From Hyphomicrobiaceae bacterium (GTDB lineage Bacteria; Pseudomonadota; Alphaproteobacteria; Rhizobiales; Hyphomicrobiaceae), in contig JAGRKV010000017.1 in assembly GCA_020442165.1 (NCBI GenBank), forward strand, positions 243,026 to 307,025: a DNA stretch of 64,000 nt. Direction: 5' to 3'. The notes under the pieces are model-generated. The model did not search any database. It was given only the letters and a program-made list of their open reading frames with translations, and had not been told where the DNA came from. This document shows, piece by piece, positions 9,170 to 17,662 of this stretch; the stretch's first letter is position 1; every line of letters begins with the position of its first letter. The position numbers and the translations under genes were made by a program.

Positions 9170-9901
9170 TCAGCGTGACAACCGGTAGCTGCCGTCGGTC
9201 AGATCGATGAACTGCTCGCTGATCTCGAAGGGCGCGTCGGATGCATCGTGCATGATGCGCCGGCACATCAGCAGTGAAGATTGATCGAGGTCGCCCGCGT
9301 AGCCCGCAAGGCGTTCGTCGACCTGTCCCGTCGCGAAGGTCCAGTCCGTACGCCCGACCGGCTTGCGCAGTTTGCGCGCGTAAATGGCCGTCATCACCGG
9401 CGCTGTCAGATCAGCCTCATCAAGAAGATCAGGCAGGCGCGCCGCGTCAACGGTGATCCGCTCCACGGTGACGACGCGCTCAGCGTGCGACCACGTCCGG
9501 ATAATCCGATGAACATATGGCGGCGCTTCTCGCGGAGCCCTGAGCTGGAGTGCACGCAATTCAGCTGGGTTTGCCTTGGCTGTTTCGGTTGCCACGACTG
9601 CGATTTTGACACCGATGGGCTTGCCGGAACGATCATGCAGGAAGCGCTCCAGGTCGCCCGTCCACGCCGATTCGTCCTTGATGAAAGTGCCGCGCCCGCG
9701 CTCCCTGACAACGAGGCGCTGGCGCGCCAATTCATCGAGAGCCTTGCGCACCGTACCAACACTCACACCAAGCTGCCGAGACAGCTCCGCATCGCCGGGA
9801 ATGACCATTCCCTTGCTCCACTCGCCGCTCGTGATACGGCTTTTCAAGCTATCGTGGACCTGCTGATATAGGGGACCGCTGAAATTCGAATGAAGCGTCA
9901 T
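9170..9901 (-). CDS. GntR-family transcriptional regulator with UTRA domain (HutC subfamily)
   Basis: This is a 243-residue repressor-type regulator. Residues ~8-75 form the GntR winged helix (GPLYQQVHDSLKSRITSGEW, SRQLGVSVGTVRKALDELAR and the wing RERGRGTFI). Residues ~95-240 fit the UTRA ligand domain of the HutC/FarR group, with the usual YVHRIIRTWSHAERVVTVER strand and an FEISEQFIDLTDGSYRL ending. The ligand cannot be told. It is divergent from the XRE-TetR gene, and a perfect inverted repeat lies 64 bp upstream of its start. Confidence 0.88.
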   Translation of the reverse strand: MTLHSNFSGPLYQQVHDSLKSRITSGEWSKGMVIPGDAELSRQLGVSVGTVRKALDELARQRLVVRERGRGTFIKDESAWTGDLERFLHDRSGKPIGVKIAVVATETAKANPAELRALQLRAPREAPPYVHRIIRTWSHAERVVTVERITVDAARLPDLLDEADLTAPVMTAIYARKLRKPVGRTDWTFATGQVDERLAGYAGDLDQSSLLMCRRIMHDASDAPFEISEQFIDLTDGSYRLSR

Positions 9902-9964
9902 CGCTCCCTCCCGCGAAGAGGCGTCAAATCAAGCAATTGGCGGCGAGCTACCGGCGCCCCCTGT

Positions 9965-9983
9965 AGGTAAGTGCTGCTTACCT
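9965..9983. promoter_or_regulatory. Inverted repeat AGGTAAG-N5-CTTACCT, candidate GntR/UTRA operator
   Basis: The arms AGGTAAG (9965-9971) and CTTACCT (9977-9983) are perfectly complementary around TGCTG. The site lies between the divergent GntR and XRE-TetR genes, just beside a shared -35 region: TTGTCA at 9987-9992 for the plus strand and TTGACA (complement of 9988-9993) for the minus strand. GntR-family regulators bind such dyads, so autoregulation is likely. Binding by the XRE-TetR protein cannot be excluded. Confidence 0.5.
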
Positions 9984-9986
9984 CAT

Positions 9987-10015
9987 TTGTCAACTATTAG
10001 TCTGCAATATATATG
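9987..10015 (+). promoter_or_regulatory. Predicted sigma-70-like promoter of the XRE-TetR gene
   Basis: TTGTCA (9987-9992), a 17-bp spacer and TATATG (10110-10115 in the wrong register is excluded; the hexamer is at 10010-10015) form a plausible promoter 46 bp before the ATG at 10061. The ATG has a GGGGAC ribosome-binding site. The -35 overlaps the minus-strand TTGACA, so the two divergent promoters face each other. Confidence 0.4.
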
Positions 10016-10060
10016 CTGCCGAACTAAACTGTAGTATTTTGGAAATATACGGGGACATTG

Positions 10061-10864
10061 ATGGAAAATGGCCGCAGATTGCGGGAATTGCGTGAGGCTG
10101 CCGGGTTTTCCCAAACCAAACTGGCGTCGATGATGGACGTTTCCCGCAATGCAATCTCGCAGTGGGAAACCGGGGAGACGCAACCGTCCTCACGAAGACT
10201 GGCCAAGCTGGCCAAGATCTTGCGCGTGCCTATCGACACCATCATGGCCCCCACACAGGACGTGCGCGACAAGATACTCAACGCCGCCGAACGGCTGTTT
10301 GACAGAATCGGTATTGGCGAAGCATCGGTCGATGTTATCTGCGCCGCAGCTGACGTTACGCAGGCGCAGTTCGAGGCGACGTTCGGAACGCGCGAGGCGC
10401 TGCTCTCCGAACTCATCAAGCGCCTCAACGACAGCCTGTTCGAACAGATCCGCCGCATGCCGCCGCGCTACGGATCGATCGCCGCCCGCCTCAAATACCT
10501 CATTCGCGCCTGCTACGTCTGCGACATCGCCAACCTCAAGCTGGTGTCGGCATTGCGTGCCTATTCGTGGCAGTGGGATCCGGCGCAGGAGCGCGAAAAT
10601 AATGTTAGATTGTTTGAATATCATGAGCTTGTCATGTCGCTTTTCAGCGATGCGGCGTCACGCGGCCAGATCCGGCACGGCGACTTTCATGCCGCGTCGG
10701 CATTGCTTTATGCGGCCTACGTCGAAGGCCTGCGCAAGGCCAATTTCGAGCGCTACGATGCCGACCGGCTCGTGCAGCACCTCGAGCCTCAGATCATGAT
10801 TATCTTGAGGGGCTTCGGCTTCGAAGACATTCCTGGTTTTTCAGAGACCAGCAACAAGGCCTAG
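10061..10864 (+). CDS. Double-HTH regulator: XRE domain fused to a TetR-type regulator
   Basis: The 267-residue protein joins two DNA-binding modules. Residues 5-62 are an XRE helix-turn-helix (LRELREAAGFSQTKLASMMD, then VSRNAISQWETGETQPSSRR). Residues ~68-118 read as a TetR helix-turn-helix (KILNAAERLFDRIGIGEASV, then FEATFGTREALLSELIKRL), and the rest is a helical TetR-like ligand/dimer domain. Each module is complete, so this is a real fusion in one frame. A TTG codon directly precedes the ATG but I prefer the ATG with GGGGAC upstream. Its target is unknown; the next genes in the same direction are the 11400 protein and a TauE/SafE permease. Confidence 0.85.
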   Translation: MENGRRLRELREAAGFSQTKLASMMDVSRNAISQWETGETQPSSRRLAKLAKILRVPIDTIMAPTQDVRDKILNAAERLFDRIGIGEASVDVICAAADVTQAQFEATFGTREALLSELIKRLNDSLFEQIRRMPPRYGSIAARLKYLIRACYVCDIANLKLVSALRAYSWQWDPAQERENNVRLFEYHELVMSLFSDAASRGQIRHGDFHAASALLYAAYVEGLRKANFERYDADRLVQHLEPQIMIILRGFGFEDIPGFSETSNKA

Positions 10865-11399
10865 GCGTCGGTCAGGCGCATGGCTTTCCTGTCGCAGCCA
10901 TCCGAACACTCCCGATCACACGGGCGTGCACAACAACATGCGCGATGAGGCGACAGCAGGTAGCGCGTCAGGCGCGCGCCATACCTCTTCCGCCACCCCT
11001 CGACAAAGCCCAGCTTGGCTTGCCGCTACGACCTGCAGGTCGTGGCGCAAAGGACATCACCAACGCAGCACGGACTGAACTGCTCGGCAAATCATGGTCC
11101 GCCACAAGGCAGTCCGATGAAGCGAAGGCGCATGGCAACCGAGACGAACTCTATTCGGTCACGCGCCAGCAGCCCGGCAATCAAGAGCTCCGGAACCTGC
11201 GATACCTCATTCTTCATAGTATATATAAATATATTCATTGTATTTACCTTCATCCCCCTGGGATTTTCTTATTTTTTACTTTTGCATTAATACTTTTTTA
11301 ACCAAAAATCGCTGGTTAATACGCTCACACGTAAGGCGTACTTGCGGGTTCCAGCAGCGCGCGGCGCTGTTCGGCAACAGCGATCAGGAGGTTGTGTGT
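10865..11399. other. Intergenic region with an AT-rich block
   Basis: I see no convincing gene in these 535 bp. Bases ~11205-11315 form a striking AT-rich block (runs such as AGTATATATAAATATATTC) in an otherwise GC-rich window, ending about 90 bp before the next start. It could hold the promoter of the 11400 gene or be a trace of imported DNA. An open frame at 10945-11301 has no recognisable protein and runs into the AT-rich block. Confidence 0.4.
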
Positions 11400-12206
11400 A
11401 TGGGTTTCAGAGTACAGCAGGCATGTGCCGTCGCTCTTCCAAGATCTGGTTCCATTGAAGACCGTGTTTCAGATCTGGACCGGGAGACGCAATGCATTCT
11501 CAAGAGTTTCAATACCTGGGCCTTCAAACGCGAACAGCCGACCGAGCCGGAGATGCTGGCGCAGGTCGTGGCCACGGCAGTGCTGCACAACCTGCCGGTA
11601 TCGTTCGTGCTCTATTGGGGCAAGGGCCCGCGCGCCAGGATTGCCCGCCCGGATATTGCTTGTCTCGATTACCTCAAGGCAATGGGGGACCGGATTGCCG
11701 CCGTGTATGAACCCGGCGCGCAGTTTCATCTGTGCCTGACAGACACGCACGCGCGCCTCAATGGCCATGCCGAGGCTGTCATCGACAGTTATTTCGGCGA
11801 CATATCGGCAGCTGCCCGCGTCCGCAACATGGCGGCTGTCCGGCTGAGCCTTCTGGTTGATCGTGCCGGGCCAGGCACTTCTAGTGACAAACCCTTTCCC
11901 GAAGAGATGCTCGATTCCCTTGTGCGATGTGCGGCCCGCTGGTACCGCGGCGGAGACGATCCGCGTCAAGGCGCGCTCACCTATCTCGGCATGAACCGTG
12001 TCGAGAGCCAGGCAGTCGCCGCGCATTATCACGAGAGCATATTCCTGACCTTCAACGGCAGCGGGTATCGCAACCTGTTTCCTGAATCGCTCCCCGTCTT
12101 CTACATGAACTCGCTCCGGCGGGGCACCGCGGTCAAGCCATGGTTCATGAACGAGGACTGCCAGCCTTACGTGAACGCTGGCGCTGCAGGCGGCAGCGAC
12201 CTGTAA
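11400..12206 (+). CDS. Unrecognised protein, distant resemblance to isocyanide synthases (PvcA/DIT1)
   Basis: The 268-residue protein starts at an ATG behind a strong AGGAGG site; an upstream in-frame extension of 54 residues lies in AT-rich non-coding DNA. I do not recognise it with confidence. The block LPVSFVLYWGKGPRARIARP (65-84) then DIACLDYLKAMGDRIAAVYE and PGAQFHLCLTDTHARLNGH (105-123) follows the general layout of the Pyoverdine/dityrosine family (Pro-Asp start, vY-x-PGA, Asp-x-His), and the C-terminus has LTFNGSGYRNLFPESLP. The TauE/SafE gene follows by 5 bp, so they are probably co-transcribed. No signal peptide is seen; it is likely cytosolic. An alternative is an unrelated enzyme of unknown family. 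Confidence 0.6.
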   Translation: MGFRVQQACAVALPRSGSIEDRVSDLDRETQCILKSFNTWAFKREQPTEPEMLAQVVATAVLHNLPVSFVLYWGKGPRARIARPDIACLDYLKAMGDRIAAVYEPGAQFHLCLTDTHARLNGHAEAVIDSYFGDISAAARVRNMAAVRLSLLVDRAGPGTSSDKPFPEEMLDSLVRCAARWYRGGDDPRQGALTYLGMNRVESQAVAAHYHESIFLTFNGSGYRNLFPESLPVFYMNSLRRGTAVKPWFMNEDCQPYVNAGAAGGSDL

Positions 12207-12211
12207 CAAGC

Positions 12212-12964
12212 ATGATGGAGTTGCTGGCAAGTCTGAACTGGCACTCGCTTGTCGCGCTCGGCCTCGGCCTGCTGCTGGCAGGCGTGGTCAAGGGGGCGAC
12301 GGGGCTGGGCTATTCGTCCTGCGCCCTGCCCTTCCTCGTCCATGCGCTTGGCCTGACAAACGGAATAGCGCTGGTTCTCTTTCCCGCGATGGCGACCAAC
12401 GTCGCTGTGGCGCTCGGCAACGGACATCTGCGCACGACTTGCCGAGACTTCGCGGCACTCTATCTTGCCATGCTGCCAGGCGTTGCGGCGGGCATCTGGC
12501 TGCTCGGCCTCGTCGACCAGCATCTTGCCGTCAAGACCTTGGGCATTTCGATCATCGCATACGTTGTCTTCTCGCTGGCGCGGCCACAACTGAGACTAGG
12601 CGCCAAGCAGGCGTCTGTGCTGCAGGTTCCCGTCGGCCTCACCAACGGGATACTGACCGGCCTCACCGGCTCGCAAGTCATGCCAATGGTGCCATATTTC
12701 CTTGCGCATGATCTGGAGCCAGCGCGTGTCGTTCAGGCGATCAATCTAGGCGTGCTCATGGCGTCAGCAGCACTGGCGGCAGGGCTTTCAGCCTCAGGCG
12801 TGATCGATAACACGCGGATTGCCGTCTCAATTGTCGCCATCGTTCCAGCACTGGCCGGCGTCGAGATCGGCAGGCGGCTGCAGCATCGCATTCAGCCAAC
12901 GAAATTGAAGACGCTCATCCTGATCGTGCTGGCTATCGCCGGCGCGGGGCTTGTCTTGCGTTAG
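12212..12964 (+). CDS. TauE/SafE-family membrane permease (sulfite/organic anion export type)
   Basis: This 250-residue integral membrane protein has about eight hydrophobic segments. The family motif appears twice in degenerate form: LLLAGVVKGATGLGYSSCAL near residue 20 and GLTNGILTGLTGSQVMPMVP in the second half. Such permeases move sulfite, sulfoacetate or other anions; the substrate cannot be told. Start ATG at 12212 (a second ATG follows at once), 5 bp after the 11400 gene. Its TAG stop is formed by the left end of a dispersed repeat. Confidence 0.85.
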   Translation: MMELLASLNWHSLVALGLGLLLAGVVKGATGLGYSSCALPFLVHALGLTNGIALVLFPAMATNVAVALGNGHLRTTCRDFAALYLAMLPGVAAGIWLLGLVDQHLAVKTLGISIIAYVVFSLARPQLRLGAKQASVLQVPVGLTNGILTGLTGSQVMPMVPYFLAHDLEPARVVQAINLGVLMASAALAAGLSASGVIDNTRIAVSIVAIVPALAGVEIGRRLQHRIQPTKLKTLILIVLAIAGAGLVLR

Positions 12965-13017
12965 AGCGCCTTCTTCACGCTGAACCGCTACACACACTTC
13001 AGCTAATCATACTCTAG
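12961..13017. repeat. Short dispersed repeat (type 2), between two convergent genes
   Basis: The 57-bp element has a core TTCACGCTGAACCGC...CACTTCAGCTAA shared with copies at 29695-29875 and 50651-50727, and ends in TTAGAG / CTCTAG, an imperfect inverted terminus. The left TAG is the stop codon of the TauE/SafE gene. The right CTA is, on the minus strand, the TAG stop of the 13014 gene. The element thus fills the whole space between two convergent genes. Confidence 0.8.
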
Positions 13018-13571
13018 TTTCCTGATGGGGCGCCGGGCGCAGGATTGGATGGCGGCGCGCAAGCGGCCGTCGTGATGGTGTTGCCCGCTCCGACCTTTCC
13101 CCATGTCAGATTCACCGGCATGCCCTGCTCGCCAAACTTGGTTTGCGGGCCGATGTGCGCAAGTTGGGAGTGGGTGCAATCAAGAACCCATGCGCTCTTC
13201 GTGGTGGGCAGGAAGCGCGTGACCGTGTGAACCTGAGCCAGCATCATTCCCGGATTGCCGGGCAAGGGCTGCAGGCTTTCGGTGTCCAATAGACGAAACG
13301 AGTCGATCGTCGGGTACAGATAGGTCCAGGGCGAAAGCGGATTGGAGACCGGCTTGCCTTGCTCGATGATGACCAGGCGGCTGGACATCGCCGCGGCGGT
13401 TCGGCTGTACCATGTCATTTCGTTCCAGGCGCTGAAACCGAGCATGCCCAATGCGGCCGCGAAGGGAATGATCGCCCTTGAAAGCCGCCGCCCTGAAATA
13501 CGGTAGGCGATGTAGGCCAGCGATGCGGCCAGCACACCCATCATGAACGAGGCGAGCAATTGGAACAGCAT
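13014..13571 (-). CDS. Hypothetical membrane protein
   Basis: I do not recognise this 185-residue protein. Two N-terminal hydrophobic segments (LLASFMMGVLAASLAYIAYR and about residues 32-50) suggest a membrane anchor. Residues ~60-160 form a soluble domain with LSPWTYLYPTIDSFRLLD and two Cys (DCTHSQLAHIGPQ, TTAACAPP). The tail is Pro/Ala/Asn-rich. Its stop codon is supplied by the dispersed repeat that follows it. Lone gene, convergent with the TauE/SafE gene. Confidence 0.65.
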   Translation of the reverse strand: MLFQLLASFMMGVLAASLAYIAYRISGRRLSRAIIPFAAALGMLGFSAWNEMTWYSRTAAAMSSRLVIIEQGKPVSNPLSPWTYLYPTIDSFRLLDTESLQPLPGNPGMMLAQVHTVTRFLPTTKSAWVLDCTHSQLAHIGPQTKFGEQGMPVNLTWGKVGAGNTITTAACAPPSNPAPGAPSGN

Positions 13572-13729
13572 TCCCGATGGATCTCCTGTGTCCGGTGCGG
13601 AGCGCCGACGGGCACCGGCTCAGCTCATGCCAGGACGTGATTCTTTTTCATGGGCCCGGCAACGCGCTCCCGGCCGAGACGTGGGGCATTGTCACCGGGC
13701 GCGGGCACTCGCAAAACGGCAAGACTGCT

Positions 13730-15616
13730 CTAGCGCGCGCCTACCTGATGCGCTGAAGACAATGCCGATTGCAGCGTTTTGACAACCGTGAAGGCATCAC
13801 GCAAGTGATTCCGCTCGAAATGTGAGATTTCCGCGAGCGAAAGGTAATTGTTCGGTTTCTTGCCTTCGCGGATCTGCGCGGCCTGGTGGCGCAAACGGGT
13901 GTTTGCAATGAACTCGAAGGCGTCGAGCAGGTCGCGAGCGCCTTCCTCCGACAAAACGCTGGCCTTCCGCCCCGCCTCAAGCCGGCGGTGCGTATTGACC
14001 TCAGGTATCGATGCCTCGAGAGCATAGAGCCGCGCCAGATCGACGACAGGCACGACGCCACCGTGCTTCATGTCGATCTCCCCCTTGTGCTCGCCGATCC
14101 GTGGCACCGAAATGTTGCCAAAGAATCCTATTGGCGGCTGGTGCGTCAGCGAGTTCGACAACATGTGTGCGAGGAAGATTGAGTTGGAGCGAGCGAACGG
14201 CAGCGTCTCATCGAGCAGCGCGCGATAGAGTGATTCATCACCCCGTATCGGCCGCAGGTCAAACATCACCGACGCCAGCATCTGCGCCATGGGCTCAGGC
14301 TCGCTGATCCACTTGCGGAAATAACGCCGCCATACACTGAGCGGCTGGCGCCACTTGTCGGTGATCGCCATCATGTCGCCTGGGCAATAGACGTAGCCAG
14401 CTTCATTGAGGCCATCGCATACGAACTGTGCGAATGCCTTGAAGTATGCGCCGTGCTCCTTTTCCGAGTAGCTGTCGGCAAGAATCAGGCAGTTGTCCTG
14501 GTCGGACACGCCTGTCTGCTCCTGGCGGCCTTGAGACCCGCACGCGAGCCACAGATACGGTATCGGCGCTGGACCCAGTCGATCTTCCGCCAGCGTGATT
14601 AATCTATTCGTCGTGGCATCGGTGATGCTTGAAATAATATGACCGATCTTGTGCGCCGTCGCGCCGCTCGATACCAGGGACACCAGAAGCTTGGGCACAT
14701 CGGCAACAATGTCGGCGATCGAGCGGACATCGGGACGCCGCCCGATCTCTCCGATCATGTAGACCGCCGAGCGCGACTGGGCCCTGATGAGATCGGTCTG
14801 GGTCAGAATGCCGACAAGCCGCCGCCCGGCAACCACCGGCACATGGCTAATCTTTCTTTGCATCATTGCCGCAAGCGCATCGAAAGCCAGCGCGTCGGGT
14901 CCCAGCGTCAGCGGACGTTGGGTCATGATCTGACCAATCGTGACGTCGCAAGCGCAACCTTCCGCGACGACGCGATCGCGGAAATCCGCGTCAGTGACAA
15001 TGCCGACGATCTCGTCGTTTTCGACAACCGGGACGCAAGAGATGCGGCGGTCGCGCATAATGCGCGCGGCGGCGTTGGCTGTCTGCGCCGGGGTTACGGA
15101 AACCGGATCCTTCGTCATCATGTCGCGTGCGGTCAAGACCATGAGGTCCAGACCCGCTGACGGCAGGGCATGATCGGCAGGAGCCGCCGACGGGCTGTCG
15201 CCCATTGGAGTCAACCCGACACGCTCGATGCCGACGGGCTCGAAGTATCGCTCAAACTGTGGATGGATGTCGTTGAGTTGCAGAAATTCAGCCTTGGGCA
15301 CCTTCAGGACGCTGCCATCCTCGATTGCCACGGCGCGATATGTCGAGCGGGATCCGCCGAGCAATGCGCGAATGCCGAACGCCTGGCCTGGACCGATACG
15401 ACCGAAGATCTTGCCGGTCGCTGAGCGGATCTCGATCTGTCCGGAATGGATGATGTAGAGCTGCTGGTTTTCCTGACCGAGGTCGAGGACCATTTGTCCG
15501 GTGGAGATGGACCGCTGCTCGATCACTCTTGCGAGCTTTTCCAAAGCCTCCACGGGCAGCAGTTCAAATGGATGGCAGCTTGCCAGGAACGTGACGATTT
15601 CATTTTGGGTCAGCAT
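13730..15616 (-). CDS. cNMP-binding / CBS-pair / DUF294 nucleotidyltransferase-like protein
   Basis: The 628-residue cytosolic protein has a cyclic-nucleotide-type domain (~10-120), two CBS domains (~160-285; VMVLTARDMMTKDPVSVTPA, IGQIMTQRPLTLGP), a DUF294 nucleotidyltransferase-like domain with LACGSQGRQEQTGVSDQDN and a DUF294 C-terminal helical domain. Proteins of this build are found beside VC_2705-type symporters and probably sense adenylates or signal via nucleotide transfer. I start at 15616 (MLTQNEIVTFLASCHPFELL); the frame stays open 78 codons further but there without homology-like character. It lies downstream of the symporter on the same strand. Confidence 0.9.
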   Translation of the reverse strand: MLTQNEIVTFLASCHPFELLPVEALEKLARVIEQRSISTGQMVLDLGQENQQLYIIHSGQIEIRSATGKIFGRIGPGQAFGIRALLGGSRSTYRAVAIEDGSVLKVPKAEFLQLNDIHPQFERYFEPVGIERVGLTPMGDSPSAAPADHALPSAGLDLMVLTARDMMTKDPVSVTPAQTANAAARIMRDRRISCVPVVENDEIVGIVTDADFRDRVVAEGCACDVTIGQIMTQRPLTLGPDALAFDALAAMMQRKISHVPVVAGRRLVGILTQTDLIRAQSRSAVYMIGEIGRRPDVRSIADIVADVPKLLVSLVSSGATAHKIGHIISSITDATTNRLITLAEDRLGPAPIPYLWLACGSQGRQEQTGVSDQDNCLILADSYSEKEHGAYFKAFAQFVCDGLNEAGYVYCPGDMMAITDKWRQPLSVWRRYFRKWISEPEPMAQMLASVMFDLRPIRGDESLYRALLDETLPFARSNSIFLAHMLSNSLTHQPPIGFFGNISVPRIGEHKGEIDMKHGGVVPVVDLARLYALEASIPEVNTHRRLEAGRKASVLSEEGARDLLDAFEFIANTRLRHQAAQIREGKKPNNYLSLAEISHFERNHLRDAFTVVKTLQSALSSAHQVGAR

Positions 15617-15833
15617 TAATTTCCATCCCGTCCGAATGCGATGGTCGCTGCAAAAAAATTTGCCTGAGGCAGGGCAAACCGGCAAGCGTCCGCCTTCTCT
15701 TTTAGCATCGCTGAAGCATGCTGTGACACCCCACAAAGAGGGAGTGAGACTTCGGTATGGTGGGCTGCGCCGGTTGTCCTTAGCACTTTGCGGCACCTGG
15801 GTAGACGGACGGGAAATTTTCCCCCGCAAACGA

Positions 15834-15865
15834 CAACGGGCCCCACGCAAACGCGGAGCCCGTTG
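15834..15865 (-). terminator. Possible terminator after the symporter gene
   Basis: CAACGGGC (15834-15841) pairs with GCCCGTTG (15858-15865), with a further CGC/GCG pair around AAAC inside. It lies 37 bp beyond the symporter stop on the minus strand. The following T-run is weak (TCGTTTGC), so it may be a partial terminator or a mRNA 3' stabiliser between the symporter and the DUF294 gene. Confidence 0.45.
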
Positions 15866-15901
15866 CCTTGTTCATTAAGTCCGACCTGTCAGGTCAAACT
15901 A

Positions 15902-17644
15902 TCAGTGGCCCGTTGCAGCACCAGCACCGCGCGGGATGCGGACGCTTTCGACGAGGTCCTGAATGTGCTGGGGCGGCGGCGCCGTCACCATCGATACCAC
16001 GTAGGCGACCGTGAAGTTGATCAAGGCGCCGATTGCACCGAAGGCTTCCGGCGAAATGCCGAGGAACCAGTTTTCAGGAACGTTCTTGGCCATCTCGGTT
16101 CCCGGGAAGAAGAACCAGCCCTTGAACCAGAAGATGTAAACAAGCGTCGTGAGGATGCCCGTTACCATGCCGAGGATCGCTCCATGCGAGTTGATGCGCT
16201 TGGAGAAGATACCCATCATGAGGACCGGGAAGATCGACGAAGCCGCCAGACCGAATGCCAGCGCCACCACCTGAGCCGCAAACCCTGGTGGGTTGAGGCC
16301 AAGATAGGCTGCAACACCAATCGCGAACACCATTGAAAGACGTGCGGCATTCAACTCCGCTCGTTCAGATATGTTCGGATTTATCATGCCCTTGATCAAG
16401 TCGTGCGAAATCGACGACGAGATCGCAAGCAATAGGCCGGCTGCCGTCGACAGAGCGGCCGCGAGACCACCTGCCGCGACCAACGCGATCACCCAGTTTG
16501 GCAGCGCCGCGATTTCCGGGTTTGCCAGCACCATGATGTCGTTGTCGATCTTGGTGAGCTCGTTTTCGCCTGCCTTCGCACCTTTTGGATTGTAGTACTC
16601 GAGCTTACCATCCTTGTTCTTGTCCTCATACTTCAAGAGACCGGTGGTCTCCCAGTTCTTGAACCACTGAGGACGCTGCTCGATAGACATCGCCTCGCCC
16701 TGAGCGCCGTTCGGCCAAAGCGTCTGGGTCAGGTTGAGACGGGCCATCGCACCAACGGCCGGAGCGGTCGTGTAGAGAATGGCGATGAAGACGAGCGCCC
16801 AGCCTGCCGACCAGCGTGCGTCCGCAACCTTCGGAACGGTGAAGAAGCGAATGATGACGTGCGGCAGACCTGCCGTGCCGATCATCAACGACATGGTATA
16901 GAGGAACATGTCGAGTTGGCTTCTCACCGGACCGTCATAGGCACCAAAGCCGATCGCCTGGATGGTCTCGTTGAGCTTTTGAATAAGCGGCACGCCAGAA
17001 ACGTGGTTGCCGATGAGGCCAAGCTGCGGAATCGGGTTGCCGGTCAGGTTCATCGAGATGAAGATGGCCGGGATGGTGTAGGCGAGGATCAGCACGATGT
17101 ACTGGGCGATCTGCGTGTAGGTGATGCCCTTCATGCCGCCGAGCACCGCATAGACGAACACGATGGCCATACCCGCATAGATGCCGACGTCGACGGGCAC
17201 TTCGAGGAAGCGCGAGAAGGCGACACCCACACCGCGCATCTGGCCGATCACGTAGGTGATCGAGATGGTGATGAGGCAGAGCACGCCAACGAACCGCGCC
17301 GTGTTCGAATAGAAACGATCACCGATGAACTCGGGCACCGTGAACTTGCCGAACTTGCGCAGATAGGGGGCGAGCAGCATGGCCAGCAGCACGTAGCCGC
17401 CGGTCCATCCCATAAGGAACTTGGCGCCTTCGTAGCCCTGGAAGGCAATCAGGCCCGCCATGGAGATGAACGAAGCCGCCGACATCCAGTCGGCTGCGGT
17501 TGCCATACCATTGGCAACCGGATGGACGCCGCGGCCAGCGGCGTAGAACTCACCCGTCGAACCGGCGCGAGCCCAAATGGCGATCCCGAAGTAGAGCGCA
17601 AAAGATGCGCCTACCACGAGGTAGGTCATAGTTCTCAGATCCAT
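15902..17644 (-). CDS. Sodium:solute symporter, VC_2705 subfamily (acetate/carboxylate, ActP-like)
   Basis: The 580-residue inner-membrane protein belongs to the SSSF family. Typical segments are FYAAGRGVHPVANGMATAAD near the N-terminus, SFISMAGLIAFQGYEGAKFL and VPEFIGDRFYSNTARFVGVL. A hydrophilic loop (~325-370, EDKNKDGKLEYYNPKGAKAG) interrupts the membrane part, as in the VC_2705 subgroup, which pairs with DUF4212 proteins. The substrate is probably a short carboxylate such as acetate, inferred from ActP similarity and from the MatB-type metabolism nearby. It follows the DUF4212 gene by 18 bp and is divergent from a sensory cluster. Confidence 0.9.
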   Translation of the reverse strand: MDLRTMTYLVVGASFALYFGIAIWARAGSTGEFYAAGRGVHPVANGMATAADWMSAASFISMAGLIAFQGYEGAKFLMGWTGGYVLLAMLLAPYLRKFGKFTVPEFIGDRFYSNTARFVGVLCLITISITYVIGQMRGVGVAFSRFLEVPVDVGIYAGMAIVFVYAVLGGMKGITYTQIAQYIVLILAYTIPAIFISMNLTGNPIPQLGLIGNHVSGVPLIQKLNETIQAIGFGAYDGPVRSQLDMFLYTMSLMIGTAGLPHVIIRFFTVPKVADARWSAGWALVFIAILYTTAPAVGAMARLNLTQTLWPNGAQGEAMSIEQRPQWFKNWETTGLLKYEDKNKDGKLEYYNPKGAKAGENELTKIDNDIMVLANPEIAALPNWVIALVAAGGLAAALSTAAGLLLAISSSISHDLIKGMINPNISERAELNAARLSMVFAIGVAAYLGLNPPGFAAQVVALAFGLAASSIFPVLMMGIFSKRINSHGAILGMVTGILTTLVYIFWFKGWFFFPGTEMAKNVPENWFLGISPEAFGAIGALINFTVAYVVSMVTAPPPQHIQDLVESVRIPRGAGAATGH

Positions 17645-17662
17645 GATTGTGCGCTCCCCGCC

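Noticed and set aside
10945..11301. ORF of 118 residues after the XRE-TetR gene
   Set aside because: No start signal or known protein; its end runs into the AT-rich block and yields meaningless Tyr/Phe/Ile sequence.
15617..15850. N-terminal extension of the DUF294 protein to 15850
   Set aside because: The extra 78 residues are basic, Cys- and Pro-containing shadow-like sequence and the cNMP domain starts right at the internal ATG 15616.
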